Shown: positions 21,232-31,554, counted from the first letter of the stretch. The stretch is 64,000 nt of DNA from Erinaceus europaeus (GCF_950295315.1 NC_080168.1:70441254-70505253), one strand, 5' to 3'. The notes: a model not told the origin generated them from the letters alone. Translations and numbers: made by a program.

Positions 21232-21378
21232 TGGTCCGGGAGGTTGCACAGTAGATAAAGCATTGGACTCTCAAGCAGGAGGTCCTGAGTTCGATCCCCA
21301 GCAGCACATGTACCAGAGTGATGTCTGGTTATTTCTCTCTCTCTCCTCCTATCTTTCTCATTAATAAATAAAATATTT
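21232..21378 (+). mobile_element. tRNA-derived SINE ('ggtccgggaggt' family)
   Basis: 'gtggtccgggaggttgcacagtagataaagcattggactctcaagc', clear B-box-like 'gagttcgatcccc', 'tgtaccagagtgatgtctggtt' and 'attaataaataaaat' tail. Confidence 0.88.
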
Positions 21379-21379
21379 A

Positions 21380-21536
21380 AAAGAAGAAGAAGAAGAAGGA
21401 GAAGGAGAAGGAGAAGGAGAAGGAGAAGGAGAAGGAGAAGGAGAAGGGGAAGGAGAAGGAGAAGGAGAAGAAGGAGAAGAAGGAGAAGAAGGAGAAGAAG
21501 GAGAGGAAGGAGAAGAAGGAGAAGAAGGAGAAAGAG
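21380..21536. repeat. (AGAAGG)n purine tract
   Basis: About 155 bases of nearly pure purine on the plus strand, grown from the SINE tail at 21378. It accounts for the Ser/Pro- and Phe-rich frames on the minus strand. Confidence 0.9.
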
Positions 21537-21598
21537 ACCACAGCTTCAGTCTCAAACATGGCATAACAGTGCACTATCCAAGTGAGCTATTTCACTGG
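21537..21598 (-). mobile_element. Degraded SINE remnant, target of the next insertion
   Basis: 'cagtgcactatccaagtgagctatttcactggc' is the reversed head of the family seen at 58030-58200. Confidence 0.55.
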
Positions 21599-21615
21599 CA
21601 CATAAATGGTTTTTT

Positions 21616-21930
21616 TTATTTCTTTGTCTGTTTGTCTGCCTCTAAGATTATTTCTGGAGCTTGGTGCCGGAATTATGAATCCTCTGCTCCTAGAGGCCAT
21701 TTTCCCCCCATTTTTTATTGGATAAGACAGAGAGAAATTGAGAGAGCAGGGAAAAATAAAGAGGGAGAGAGAAAGATAAACACCTGCAGACCTACTCCAC
21801 CACTTGTGAAGCGACCCCCTTCCCCATACAGGTGGGGAAATGAGGCTCGAACCGGGATCCTTGCACGGGTGCTTGTGCTTCATACTATGTGCTCTTAACC
21901 TGGTGCACCGCCTCCCAGACCCCCCACACA
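21616..21930 (-). mobile_element. tRNA-derived SINE, long form, with 17-bp target duplication
   Basis: Flanked by 'cacataaatggtttttt' at 21599-21615 and 21931-21947. Contains the reversed 3' module ('agattatttctggagcttggtgccggaattatgaatcctctgctcc'), 'cacctgcagacctactccaccacttgtgaag' and the reversed head. Confidence 0.92.
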
Positions 21931-22237
21931 CACATAAATGGTTTTTTAACAGCAAAATAATACAGATGTGATTGAAGACATCTCTATTGCCCTCCAGATT
22001 CCCATTCCAATTTCTCCGTGAATATCACCTCTTGTTGTCTTGTGTCTATGTCCAGCCTGTTTGTATACCTTCAGTACATTACTTCTGTGCTTACAACCCA
22101 CATAAAGCATTGCTTTGTTTGTTTTCTGAGAGATAAATGCTTCCCTACTCTATTCTGAAACTTTATTATCCACCTAGCAATTTTGAGTTCAGTCCCCCAT
22201 ACTACTATTTCCTTCCTGTTAACAAAACCTACCAAAA

Positions 22238-22440
22238 ACTGAATGATGGTGTACCTGGTTGAGTACACATGTCATCATGCACAAGGACCCAGGTTCAAGT
22301 CCCCAGTCCCCATCTTCAGGAGGGAAGCTTCCTGAATAGTGAAGTACTGCTACAGATGTTTCTCCTTCACACTCCCTCTTTATCTCCCCTTCCATCTCAA
22401 TTTAGTTCTCTCTATCCAAATTAAAATAGAAAAATACATA
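22238..22440 (+). mobile_element. tRNA-derived SINE ('cacctggttgag' family)
   Basis: 'gatggtgtacctggttgagtacacatgtc', 'aggacccaggttcaagtccccagtcccc', CT-rich body and 'ccaaattaaaatag' tail. Confidence 0.8.
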
Positions 22441-22527
22441 CACTTTAACAAAGCATGCCACTTCTGTCTTCCCTCCTGCAGATGGACTTCTATGTTGTTT
22501 TGAGTCTTTATAAATTTTTAAATGGGA

Positions 22528-22765
22528 GAAAGGTGGCAGGGAGTGGTTGAGTGTACATGTTACAATGTGCAAGGAACTGGGTTTGAACCCCCAGTCTCCA
22601 CCTGCAGGGGGAAAGCTTTGCAAGTGGTGAAGCAGTGCTGCAGTTGTCTCTGTTTCTCTCTCCCTCTCTATCTCCCCCTTCCCTCATGATTTCTGGCTGT
22701 CACTAACCAATAAATAAACTAAGATAATAAAAAAATAGTGTTAAAAATAATAAATAAAAATAAAT
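22528..22765 (+). mobile_element. tRNA-derived SINE
   Basis: 'gtggttgagtgtacatgttacaatgtgcaagg', 'gggtttgaacccccagtctcc', 'gtggtgaagcagtgctgcagttgtc' and 'caataaataaac' tail. Confidence 0.85.
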
Positions 22766-22984
22766 AATTTTAAATGTATATGCATTGAAGATCTGTTTTA
22801 TTTTTTTTTTTTGATGACAGTTGCTTTAAGCACTTTAAAGGATGCTCCCTGACCAAATAGAGTGCTCCCTAATCAAACAGGAAGATAACAGAGTAAAAGA
22901 CAGCTGATCAAAATGAACCTACCAGTGCATAATGTGTGCAAGTTTAACAGCTGGGACAAATTTCAAGATTTCAGTGGAACTTCC

Positions 22985-23172
22985 CAGAAGATGGTGCAGT
23001 GGCTATAACTTTAGGCTTCCTTGTATGAAGTCCTGAGGTTGAGTCCTAGCATTGCATATTCCAGAATGATACTCTGGTTATCTTTCTCTTTCTCTTCCTA
23101 CTCCTTCTCTCCCTCTCCCTCTCTATCTCTCTTTTTGCTTCATGTTAATAAATAAGTACATCTTTAAAAATA
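22985..23172 (+). mobile_element. tRNA-derived SINE ('gtcctgagttc' family), diverged
   Basis: 'cagaagatggtgcagtggctataac', 'gaagtcctgaggttgagtcctagcattgcat', CT-rich stretch and 'gttaataaataag' tail. Confidence 0.7.
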
Positions 23173-23264
23173 TCGTGAATATATTTTCACACATGTGTGT
23201 GTATGCGTGCGCACACGCAAAACACACTGTCTTCAGCCCCCAAAGTTCCTGTGTATCTCCCCTT

Positions 23265-23445
23265 CTTTCTAGAACTAGACAAGGAAGCCCACTCTCACTA
23301 TAACTAGTCAACGTCATCCTGGGAGTCCATGTCAGGAAAGTCAGGTAAGACAAAGATAATAAAAGAATCCAGATAGGAAGAAGTTAAGCTCTCACTATTT
23401 GCAGATGATGAAATAATATGCACAGAAAACTTCGAGGATCTATCA
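23265..23445 (+). mobile_element. Old L1 ORF2 reverse-transcriptase fragment
   Basis: The broken frame reads 'TRQGSPLSL', then 'IQIG', then 'KLS-LFADD' near 23391-23412, i.e. the region around the L1 reverse-transcriptase active site (the F-A-D-D form). At least one frameshift and stops are present. Confidence 0.7.
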
Positions 23446-23479
23446 TGAAGTGCAAAAAAAAAAAACCCAAAAAACTGCA

Positions 23480-24767
23480 GGATATCAAGTCTCCAAGGCC
23501 CCCACCCAACATTCACCCATCCCTGTCCCCTCTGCCCCCATTACACCTCCTCCACTTTTCTTCCCCTCCCCCATCTTCCCTGAGGCACATGCACTGCAAA
23601 CAGGACTCCAGGGTCCTCCTCTCTTTAGTGGGACCTGAATTTTATACCCAGGAGGTGACCAGAAAATTCCACTGAGAGTAAGTAGTTACTGACAGGTCAC
23701 CCTTCAGAACAATAGTGTGTTGCCATGGAAACAAGGGGCCACACTGTCCTCTCCCAGGGCTCAGCTTAGTGTTCTGGACAGGCGCTGACTTGGGGGAAGA
23801 GGAGAAAGAAAATATCTGGAAATGACACTAATGGAAGCCATACCAAGACAGGCTACCCCTGGTGATGGCTCTCCTTGGGTCTAACAACTTGTAGACACAG
23901 AAGAAGGAAGACAGAAATCACAGTCTGTGTGCTTTTTCTGTGTCCATATTGACTTCCAGAAGGAAAAAATCTGGCTGATTTCTCCAAGGGGAAATGCAAG
24001 CTTGGTCTTTCTGGGTAGAGGTGGAACTTGCATGAATGAGGTCTCCAGCTGAGTCATGTGCTCACCTCATCCTCTCTCTCTCTCTCTCTCTCTCCTCTCT
24101 GTCTCCTACTTGAACAAATATTTAAGATTATTTAAGAAAAAGAGAAGAAGGAGGGAAGGAAGAAAGAAAGGAAGGAATTAAGAGAAGATGGAAAAAAGTG
24201 AGAGGAAAAGAACAAGTCATACCACAAGGTTTCTTTGAGTTGGGCCTTCACTCCCCACCCTCAGCCTTAGCTTCACTTACTAGAGAACCCTCTGATCTCA
24301 CTTCCGGTGCTGTCTGAGGCTGAACAACTTTCTAACCTCCCTAGCCTTGGCTTCTTTCAAGCCTGAGCACAATGCAAGCTCTAATTCAGCACTTAGCAGG
24401 GGGGGCTGAACTGATGAGCTAAGTGCAAGGCTGGAATAAGAGGTTTTGATACAGCTCACACTTGCTTAAGTCTACTTTGGACTTGCCTCTATAAATTGTT
24501 CACGAGACCAGGACATATTTCCTTCCTGTGAGGAGTGAAATTTGGGGTCAAACTCATGATCAGATTTTGTTCAGAATTTGGACATGCCAATTCTCATTCA
24601 GCTTCAACATTCCTACAGAACTTAGCACTATCTTCTACCTACCTTTGCCATCAGATAGTATAGCAAGGAGATGACAGCCTCCTACATAAGCCCGACTCTC
24701 CTGTAGCAAGGTGGAAGCGACACTTAGGGAAGACAAGCACAGGCTGCTTAAAAGCAGACATGCAGGG
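23480..24767. other. Unassigned, probably unique DNA with a CT microsatellite
   Basis: C-rich start (23500-23580), an X-box-like site at 23719, a (CT)n run at 24072-24095 and purine-rich sequence at 24137-24185. No credible exon. Confidence 0.4.
23719..23732 (+). promoter_or_regulatory. RFX X-box-like palindrome
   Basis: GTTGCCATGGAAAC differs by one base from the perfect palindromic RFX/X-box site GTTGCCATGGCAAC. It is isolated in unique DNA with no gene in view, so its role is unknown. Confidence 0.4.
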
Positions 24768-25050
24768 CCTGAGTTGTGGCACACCCAGTGGAGTACACAT
24801 GTTGCCATGTGCAAGAATCTAAGTTCAAGTCCCCAACCCCCACCTATAGGAAGGAATTTTGAGGAGCAGTGGAGCAGTGCTATAAGTGTCTCACTCCATC
24901 TTTCTGTCTCTATTTCTCTGCCTCTTACCTTCTACCAAAAAGAAAAGGAGAAAGACAATTGGAAAGAAGAAAAAAAAAGTCTTCTGGGAACAGTGGAATT
25001 GTAGTGCAGACACTAAGTCCCAGCAATAACCCTAGTGGCAAAAATAAATA
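24768..25050 (+). mobile_element. tRNA-derived SINE, long form
   Basis: 'gagttgtggcacacccagtggagtacacatg', 'aagttcaagtccccaacccccacc', purine-rich bridge, then the 3' module 'ttctgggaacagtggaattgtagtgcagacac...cagcaataaccctagtggcaa'. Confidence 0.85.
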
Positions 25051-25364
25051 TAGAAATAAACAAATACTAACAATTCCCTAGATTGAATAATGTGGACAAG
25101 TGTGTATTTCTGGACTGTCTCCATTCCAAGGCTTCTGTGGGTCTCTGAAAAGAAGTCAAAGCTCTAGTCTGTCAAAATTACATTCTGTTGATGTGAAGGT
25201 CACTGGGTCAAACACACACCGTGAGAACAACAACAATGGCAGCTGCTTCTCCCAAAAAAGTAGAAGCACCACAGTACCCACCAAATTACCAGATTGCATC
25301 CAGTTTTTTTTCTTTTGCCAAAGATGTCTGCACGACTCTTTCATTTCTAGTGGCCATTTTTCAT
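25051..25364. other. Unassigned
   Basis: An 88-codon frame (25100-25366) has no recognisable domain. Confidence 0.35.
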
Positions 25365-25520
25365 AGAGTATTGAGAGAGAGAGAGATATGAGGGAAACCT
25401 GCAACACTGCTCCACCGCTTGTGGCTCTTCTCCCTCAGGTAGGGAATGGGGACTTGAACCCGGGTCCTTACTCATGATAACATGTGTGCTCTAGCTGGTG
25501 AGCCAACACCTCAGCCCCAC
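25365..25520 (-). mobile_element. tRNA-derived SINE, partial
   Basis: 'cctgcaacactgctccaccgcttgtgg', 'gacttgaacccgggtccttactcatg' and reversed head 'ctagctggtgagccaacacc'. Confidence 0.8.
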
Positions 25521-25705
25521 ACCTCCCACCAGGATATTTCTGAAAAAGGGGTTGAAGTAGAAAAACCCTGGTAAAAGGAGGCATCCTTTCTGCCAACTCC
25601 CACACTTCATCTAGCCATTCTTTTGCTACTTTGATCTGTCACACTAAGCACATATATGCACACACATATTATATACATATTCACACATATATACACAGAC
25701 ACACA

Positions 25706-25805
25706 TACATAAGCTTCCTCTCTGCAGGTGGAAACCAGGGACTTGAACCCTAGTCTTTGCACACTGTAATGTGTGAACTCATCAGGTGAGCCACCACCTG
25801 GCCCC
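25706..25805 (-). mobile_element. SINE head fragment
   Basis: 'ctctgcaggtggaaaccagggacttgaaccctagtctttgcac' and 'aggtgagccaccacctggccc'. Confidence 0.7.
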
Positions 25806-25955
25806 TAATTTTTATACAGGGACAGAGAAAGCAGAGAGGCAGAAAGAGACCTAAATGCCCTTTAGTGCAATGGGAGCTGGGTTCAAACCTGGGTGGCGCA
25901 CATGGCAAAGCAGTGCACTCACTATTCCCAGGTGAGCTATTTCGCAAGCCCAATA
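25806..25955 (-). mobile_element. SINE fragment, second reversed family
   Basis: 'gctgggttcaaacctgggtggcgcacatggcaaagcagtgcactcactattcccaggtgagctatttcgc' abuts the previous fragment. Confidence 0.7.
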
Positions 25956-26378
25956 AAACTTTTCAAATGGGTTAAAAGAAGACTGGGAATTGAAGAAGAA
26001 GTTGTGTGAGCAACATTAAAAACACAGCAATAGAAGCCATCCGTGATGGCACCAGTGGGAATGGGCTCTTAAATGATGCAGAGACTGGGGAACGTATGAA
26101 CAGTACGACTCGGGGTGCAATACACCTGCAGGATGGCTGACAGGAGGGAGGCAGAGAAAAGTGAGGGCAGAAAAAATATTTCCTAAAAAAAGGATCATCA
26201 AAGTTGTTTTGACAAAAACAGTCTTCAAAACTAAGTGAAAAGAATGGTGCCAGTGGCTTCACTAATGAAAAGTACCAAATATTGAAAAACAAAATCATAC
26301 CAATATTACACACACTTCCAGAAAGTTAAGGAGGAAGAAACGCTTCCTGGTTTGTTGATATCAGATACCCAAATCCTA

Positions 26379-26429
26379 GTCTACAGCCATACCACCCTGA
26401 GCACACCTGATCTCATCTAATCTCGGAAG
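26379..26429 (+). pseudogene. 5S rRNA pseudogene fragment (5' half), joined to L1
   Basis: 51 bases align without gaps to the 5' end of vertebrate 5S rRNA, beginning at its first base (GTCTAC) and ending ...CTCGGAAG. By my count 44 of 51 match, and most differences are CG-to-CA or CG-to-TG changes expected from CpG decay. The internal Pol III control region (A box, intermediate element, C box, about +50 to +97) is missing, so it should not be transcribed. It is followed by about 120 nt of other sequence and then an L1 3' UTR. Confidence 0.85.
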
Positions 26430-26491
26430 AAACCCAAATCCAGCAAAACATCACTATCCCTAAAAGAGACGGTAGGGTTAATGAGCATACA

Positions 26492-26508
26492 TTAAACACA
26501 CACACACA

Positions 26509-26553
<45 letters not shown>
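26492..26553. repeat. (CA)n microsatellite
   Basis: About 30 CA units with one TA interruption, inside the chimeric insertion. Confidence 0.92.
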
Positions 26554-26555
<2 letters not shown>

Positions 26556-26767
26556 AGAATCTGAATTGGAATTGGCATATTGCACCAAAGTAAAAGACTC
26601 TAGGGGGGGGAGCGGGGGGGGAGAATACAGGTCCAAGAAAGATGACAGAGGACCTAGTGGGGGTTGTACTGTTATATGGAAAACTGGGAAATGTTGTGCA
26701 TGTACAAACTCTTCTATTTACTATCAAATGTAAAACATTAATTCCCCAATAAAGAAATTAAAGAAAG

Positions 26768-27055
26768 AAATCTGAGGGCCAGGTGGTGGAGCACTCGGTT
26801 AAATGCACATATCAACATGCACAAGGATCTGGGTTCTAGCCCAGTCCCCCACCCCACCTACACCGGGGATGCTTCATGAGCTGTAAAGCAGGCCAGTGGG
26901 CATCTTTTTCTATCCCTCTATATCTCTCCTTCCTTCACAATTTCTCTCTGTCCTGTCAAATAAAAATAAAGTTAAAAAATAAAATGGCCACCAGGAGCTG
27001 TGGGTTTGTAGTACCAGCAACAAGCTCCAGCAATAACCCAGGAGGCAATTTAAAA
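26768..27055 (+). mobile_element. tRNA-derived SINE, long form
   Basis: 'gggccaggtggtggagcactcggttaaatgcac', 'gggttctagcccagtcccc', 'caatttctctctgtcctgtcaaataaaaat', then the 3' module 'atggccaccaggagctgtgggtttgtagtaccagc...cagcaataacccaggaggcaatt'. Confidence 0.88.
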
Positions 27056-28039
27056 AAATCCTTAGCTGACTATCAGCAGAGTAAATCAAAGGGTGAAATA
27101 TATAAAATGATAGTACATCATAACTTTATTTTAATTTAGCAAGCAGCTTTGGACCACAAATACAGGGCCCATCCACTAGTCAGTAGCTAGGAGTATCACA
27201 GAGGTGCATCAAAAGCATTTGACAAAATAAAACATCCATCCACAACTTCAAAATAAGAGAAAGCCTTGGTATTGAAAGCATTTTCCTCTATCTGATAAAA
27301 GACATCTGCAAAAAGAGAAAAATTGAAGAGTTAACATCATACTTAATAAAACACTGAACTCTGTCCCTATAATACTGAGAACATGAAAGAGTGTCTCATT
27401 TCCCCTATTCATGATTGTGCTAGGGGGCCTGGTGCACAATGCACGAAAGGAAATAGAGCACGCAGGCTGGATAATGGTACAAGTGTCTTTTCATTCTCAG
27501 GCAACAAAAGTGTCTATGTAGAAAACCCTAATGAGACTGCAAAATCAAAAACCACTAGAATGAGCACATGTAATGTCGCAGGATACAAGGTCATTATAAA
27601 AACTATCAATGGTTATTTTGACATACTAGAAAGGAAAGATTTTTCACTACAGCAAAAGTTCAATAGTAGTTAATTTCATTTTAGAAACATCAAATGCTAG
27701 GGAGCATTTGACAGCCTGAATATAAGATTTATTTATTGAAAACTGTAAACTCTACCCTGGAGACATAGCAGGTAAAGAAATAAATGGCTAGAGAAATGCC
27801 ATGTTTGTAAGTCGAGGAGCCATTCAAAACAGCTAAGGCACCAGCTACCATCAACTGTGAGGAAAAATTTGACACACTCTCTAGAAAGAAATCACAGCAA
27901 ACTCTCACCTTTTTATAGATATTAGCAGATTGTTTAAATACATGACAAGGACCAAACAGAAACAATTACAACAGCCATCAATTCCTTGGGAATAAAATAG
28001 GTCAAACAAATTATACCCTCTGATTTTAAGACTTCTTTT

Positions 28040-28325
28040 GTTTAATATTTATTTATTTATTTTTGTTGCCACCAGGATTATCACTGAGACCCAGTACCTA
28101 CATGCAAATTCACCACTCTTGATGGCCCTTTTTTCCCCTTTATTTGATAGGAAAAAGAGAAATTGAGAGATTAGAGAGAGAAAAAGAGAAAGAGACACCT
28201 GCAGCAATTGCTTCACTGCTCCTGAAACTTCCCTCCTTCCAGGTGGGTGCCAGGGACTTAAACCTAGGTCTTTGTACACAGTAATATGTGCACTCAATCC
28301 AATGAACCACCTCCCAGCCCTGACT
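28040..28325 (-). mobile_element. tRNA-derived SINE, long form
   Basis: 'ttatttatttatttttgttgccaccaggattatcactgagacccagtacctac', 'ttgatggccc', 'gcttcactgctcctgaaacttccctcc' and reversed head '...aatgaaccacctcccagccc'. Confidence 0.88.
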
Positions 28326-28599
28326 TCATAACTTCTATCATGCTACAGAAACAAAAGTGGATTCGCAACTTAGGGCTTTTTTTTTTTTTTTTGCATAATA
28401 GAGTAATGCTCAGCAGTAAGCCAAAACCCATGAAAGAACAGCAACATCATGAATGAATCTAAAAAACACCAACTTGGAGGGGAAAGAGAGCTATATGTCA
28501 AGAATACAAGATTCAATCTATAGGAAATTCTGTAGAAGGCCAAGTGAGGCAACTTCCACTCCAAGATTAGTGTAGCTCTGAAACTCTCTTTCTCTCTCC

Positions 28600-29015
28600 T
28601 TCTGAGAGCTGTGCAGTTCCCGAAATGTCACAGTAACTTACATCACTGGCCAAGTAGCCAAGCAGAAAAGTGAGTGGATGACAGGGCATTTCTTAGGATC
28701 TGGGATTGAGAGCAGGCACCTGGGAGAAAAAGGAGACTGGGGAGAAGATATGAGGGGCAATTACGATTCAACTTCACAGGGACCATGGGCAGCTGGGCCA
28801 GATAGCCATCAGCAGAGGTTAATAGCCTCACTCTTTAAAGCTGGGGGGACACGTCCTTCAGCAGAGTCTCGAGCTAAGTCACAGGACAGCAGTGAAGACC
28901 TCAGGGCAGCAGTCACCATCAGGAGTCAGGCCTGAAGGACAGGCATTCTGGAAATATTTCAAATGGCAAAAGCCAATTCTAAAATCTTTTCTAATATGAC
29001 AAGAATACATTCTTC
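28600..29015. other. Unassigned, probably unique DNA
   Basis: Short frames of 62 and 85 codons on opposite strands. No gene recognised. Confidence 0.35.
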
Positions 29016-29019
29016 CTTA

Positions 29020-29214
29020 AAAAATTTTTTTTAATTTATTTTTTGATAGAGACAGAGAAAAACTGAAAAGGGAAGAGAGAAACACCTGCAGACCTGCTTC
29101 TCCATTCATTAAGCTACCACACACACACTTACAGGTGGAAAGCAGAGGCTTGAATTAAGACCCTTGTGCATGATAATATGAGAACTCTACAAGGAATACC
29201 ACTGACCAGCCCCC
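29020..29214 (-). mobile_element. tRNA-derived SINE
   Basis: 'aatttattttttgatagagacagag', 'aaacacctgcagacctgcttctccattcatt' and reversed head '...accactgaccagcccc'. Confidence 0.8.
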
Positions 29215-29630
29215 TCCTCTTTTTTTAATATGCACCTGATTGTATATACCATAATCTTGAATCTTATGAAGGCGTTACTAAGGGATATTTTACCTGTGTT
29301 GATAGAAGGGAGGGAGAAAAGAGAGGATCTATACATTTCTATTTCCACATGGATAGATGCCCCAGTACCTATGGAGTAAGTGCCACAGCCTAGAACTTCA
29401 GAGGCAAAAGATGTGTGCTTACAAAGGGCCTTTCCTCGCCTGTCCCAAGTGATCACTGATATGTATTCCATCATTCAGTTTTATCTTTTTTCTAGAACTC
29501 TATTCCTGATTATGAAATGCCAGCAGCACAGCTACCTGCTAGAAGGCCTCAGGAGAGCTGATGCCTGGTGTTACCTAGGAGACTTCTTTGTAGACTGAAC
29601 ACTCGGTTTTCATTGCACAGAAGCACCCAG
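29215..29630. other. Unassigned, probably unique DNA
   Basis: Frames of 95 (minus) and 72 (plus) codons overlap each other. No support for either. Confidence 0.35.
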
Positions 29631-29633
29631 GAC

Positions 29634-29800
29634 TGGTGAAAAAGCTCACCTGGATAGTGAGCTGCTTTTCCATGTGTGAGATCCAGGCTGGAGCCCAGCC
29701 CTCACCACACGGAAGGGAATTTTGATGCTGTGGTCTCTCTTCTGTCCTTCCCTCCCTCTCTTCCTCTATCTCTCTCTATCTCCTTCTCTGCCTCAATCTA
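29634..29800 (+). mobile_element. SINE ('agctcacctggatagtg' family)
   Basis: 'aaaagctcacctggatagtgagctgcttttccatgtgtgag', 'gagcccagccctcaccacac' and a CT-rich 3' part. Confidence 0.8.
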
Positions 29801-29801
29801 A

Positions 29802-29852
29802 ACGGAAGGAAGGAAGGAAGGAAGGAAGGAAGGAAGGAAGGAAGGAAGGAAA
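29802..29852. repeat. (GGAA)n microsatellite
   Basis: Twelve or so GGAA units at the SINE tail. Confidence 0.92.
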
Positions 29853-29919
29853 ATGCAAAGCAAAGAAAAGCTGGAAGAACTTATCAATTTGCCAAGGCAG
29901 AGCAATGATGGAACCAATA

Positions 29920-30088
29920 AGAACATTTCACACACTTCCATGTGCACAGGCCTGGGTTCAAACCCCTGGTCCCCACCTGCGGTGGGATGGGAGGGAGGGG
30001 GCTTCAAAAATGGTGAAGCAGTGCTGCACCTGTCTCTTTCTCCTCTATTTCCCCTTTTTTCTTTCTCTAAGTAAAATTTAAAAAAAAA
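29920..30088 (+). mobile_element. tRNA-derived SINE, partial
   Basis: 'cctgggttcaaacccctggtccccacctgcgg', 'ggtgaagcagtgctgcacctgtctc' and poly(A) end. Confidence 0.78.
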
Positions 30089-30094
30089 AGAGTG

Positions 30095-30255
30095 GTGGTC
30101 CAGGAGGTGGTACAGTGGATAAAGCATTGACCTTTCAAGCACTAGGTCTTGAGTTCAATCCCTGGCAGCTCATGTACCATAGTGATGTCTGGTTCTTTCT
30201 CTCTCTTCTCCTATCATTCTCATTAATAAATAAATAAAATATTAAAATAAAATAA
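30095..30255 (+). mobile_element. tRNA-derived SINE ('ggtccaggaggt' family)
   Basis: 'gtggtggtccaggaggtggtacagtggataaagcattgacc', 'gagttcaatccctggcagc' and 'cattaataaataaataaaat'. Confidence 0.88.
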
Positions 30256-30307
30256 AGTGAAGTGAAGGAAGAGAAGGAGAAAAAGAAAGAATTGACCAAA
30301 TTTATCT

Positions 30308-30440
30308 AGGGTGAGTTGATGAAATAGCTCACCAGGATAGCATGTTTCTTTACCATGTACGTGACCCAGGTTCAAATCCAATGAAGAAGGAACCCCCCCA
30401 TCTCTGCCAGTCTACCTTCTCTGTCTCTGTCAAAAGCAAG
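30308..30440 (+). mobile_element. SINE fragment ('agctcaccaggatag' family)
   Basis: 'aaatagctcaccaggatagcatgtttctttaccatgtacgtgacccaggttcaaatcc'. Confidence 0.7.
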
Positions 30441-30449
30441 AGGAGGAAG

Positions 30450-31110
30450 AGGATCCAAGTGTGAGGTTCAGGGGAACTGTCCTCCCCCCTGTGCCTCCTG
30501 ACCTGGTCCAGCTGTTATTTGTGTATCTCTCAGCTGGATCCAAGGTGGAAGCACCCAGAAAGGAAGCCCTGGAGTCACGCAAAGGATGTAGCCCAACCTG
30601 CATTTGCAGCCTCCTTGCTTACTTCCTGGACATGTCTGGGAAGGCTGTTCACAGAACAGGACAAGGCAGGATGCCAGAGCCTATGGTAGGATGATCCTAG
30701 GCCAGCTGTGACTTTCCTGACAGTTCACAGCTGCCTCTCCCTCAGCCAGGCCCCCAGGGAGTGCTCCTGGGTGTTCTCAGAGGCCTCAGAAAACCGTGTC
30801 CTTCTGGTTAAAGTGAATTTTGAGATGCCTGTTCACACCCCAGCTCATGGCTTCCTGTCAGCTCTTCTTGGCTGGCTCAGCCCTGTCCCAGATGTGAGCA
30901 GCTGGTGTGGGAGTCTGCCTCTGTTCTCCTGGGTTCACCCCAATGCTATTCCCCATCCCAATAACACTCACTCTGGCCCCATGGAGTTCCATGCACACTC
31001 ACAGAGCAGGACACAGAGGTCTGTACCACCTGATAGTTGCTCCTCTGCTGTAACAAGGGACAGAGAGCTTATTGGGGTGAGCACAGAACTGGCATGCCCA
31101 GCCTGGTGTG
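30450..31110. other. Unassigned GC-moderate DNA
   Basis: Higher GC than neighbours. A 279-codon plus-strand frame starts at 30708, but its second half is CT and GGGAA microsatellite and SINE, so it is not accepted as a gene. Confidence 0.35.
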
Positions 31111-31119
31111 GTGCTCTGT

Positions 31120-31195
31120 TGTCTTTCTCTTTCTCTCTCTCCTTCTCTCTCTCCCTCCCTCTCCCTCCCCTCCCCCTTTCCCTCTCTCTCTCTCC
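31120..31195. repeat. CT-rich tract
   Basis: C/T-only sequence, probably a SINE pyrimidine stretch that has expanded. Confidence 0.8.
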
Positions 31196-31225
31196 TGTAA
31201 AATGTTTGAGAGGGAGAGATAGGGA

Positions 31226-31342
31226 AATAAAAGGAAATGAAAGGAAAGGAAGGGAAGGGAAGGGAAGGGAAGGGAAGGGAAGGGAAGGGAAGGGAAGGGA
31301 AGGGAAAGGAAGGGAAGGAAGAAAGAGAGAAAGAAAATTGAT
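31226..31342. repeat. (GGGAA)n purine microsatellite
   Basis: Pure purine pentamer array between two SINE-derived segments. Confidence 0.9.
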
Positions 31343-31344
31343 CA

Positions 31345-31540
31345 GGGAACTGGGAAGAGGTACACATATTAACATGCACCAGGACCCAGGATCAAGCCCC
31401 CATTCCCCACCTGTAGGAAGGAAGTTCACAAATGGTAAAGCAGTGCTGCCGTTGTCACTCTATCTCTCCCTCACTATCTCCCCCTTCCCTTCTTCTCAAT
31501 TTCTCTCTGTCCTGTCAACTAAAATAAATAAAATGTTTAG
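31345..31540 (+). mobile_element. tRNA-derived SINE
   Basis: 'ggtacacatattaacatgcaccaggacccaggatcaagccccc', 'aatggtaaagcagtgctgccgttgtc' and 'ctaaaataaataaaatg'. Confidence 0.82.
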
Positions 31541-31554
31541 CAAATAAAGAAAAA

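Larger units (their letters stand above)
26379..26767 (+). mobile_element. Chimeric retroinsertion: 5S rRNA head plus L1 type A 3' UTR
   Basis: After the 5S head come about 66 nt of unassigned sequence, a CA microsatellite, then the type A L1 3' UTR ('gaattggaattggcatattgcaccaaagtaaaagactct' to 'ccccaataaagaaatt'). AAATCCT occurs just before the 5S head (26371-26377) and again after the adjoining SINE (27056-27062), where the old L1 frame resumes. The arrangement fits template switching during L1 reverse transcription, as known for U6-, 5S- and 7S-type chimeras in other mammals. Confidence 0.7.
26255..28580 (+). mobile_element. Old L1 ORF2 and 3' end remnant, interrupted
   Basis: Plus-strand traces in ORF2 order: 'IIPIL-TL--S--GRNAS' near 26294-26345, 'LA-QQ---YK-IVHH' near 27062-27125, 'KAFDKI-HPS' near 27210-27245, 'LG---S-FS..VYVENPNETA' near 27455-27545, 'VAGYKV' near 27575, and an L1 3'-end-like 'agattcaatctataggaaattctgtagaaggc' near 28508. 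Every region is broken by stops. Interrupted by the chimera at 26379, the SINE at 26768 and the SINE at 28040. Confidence 0.6.

Noticed and set aside
30968..31429. Ser/Pro/Phe-rich frames of 126-153 codons
   Set aside because: Translations of a purine microsatellite and CT tract.
30708..31547. 279-codon plus-strand open frame
   Set aside because: The second half is CT microsatellite, GGGAA array and SINE, which lack stops by composition; the first half has no recognisable domain.
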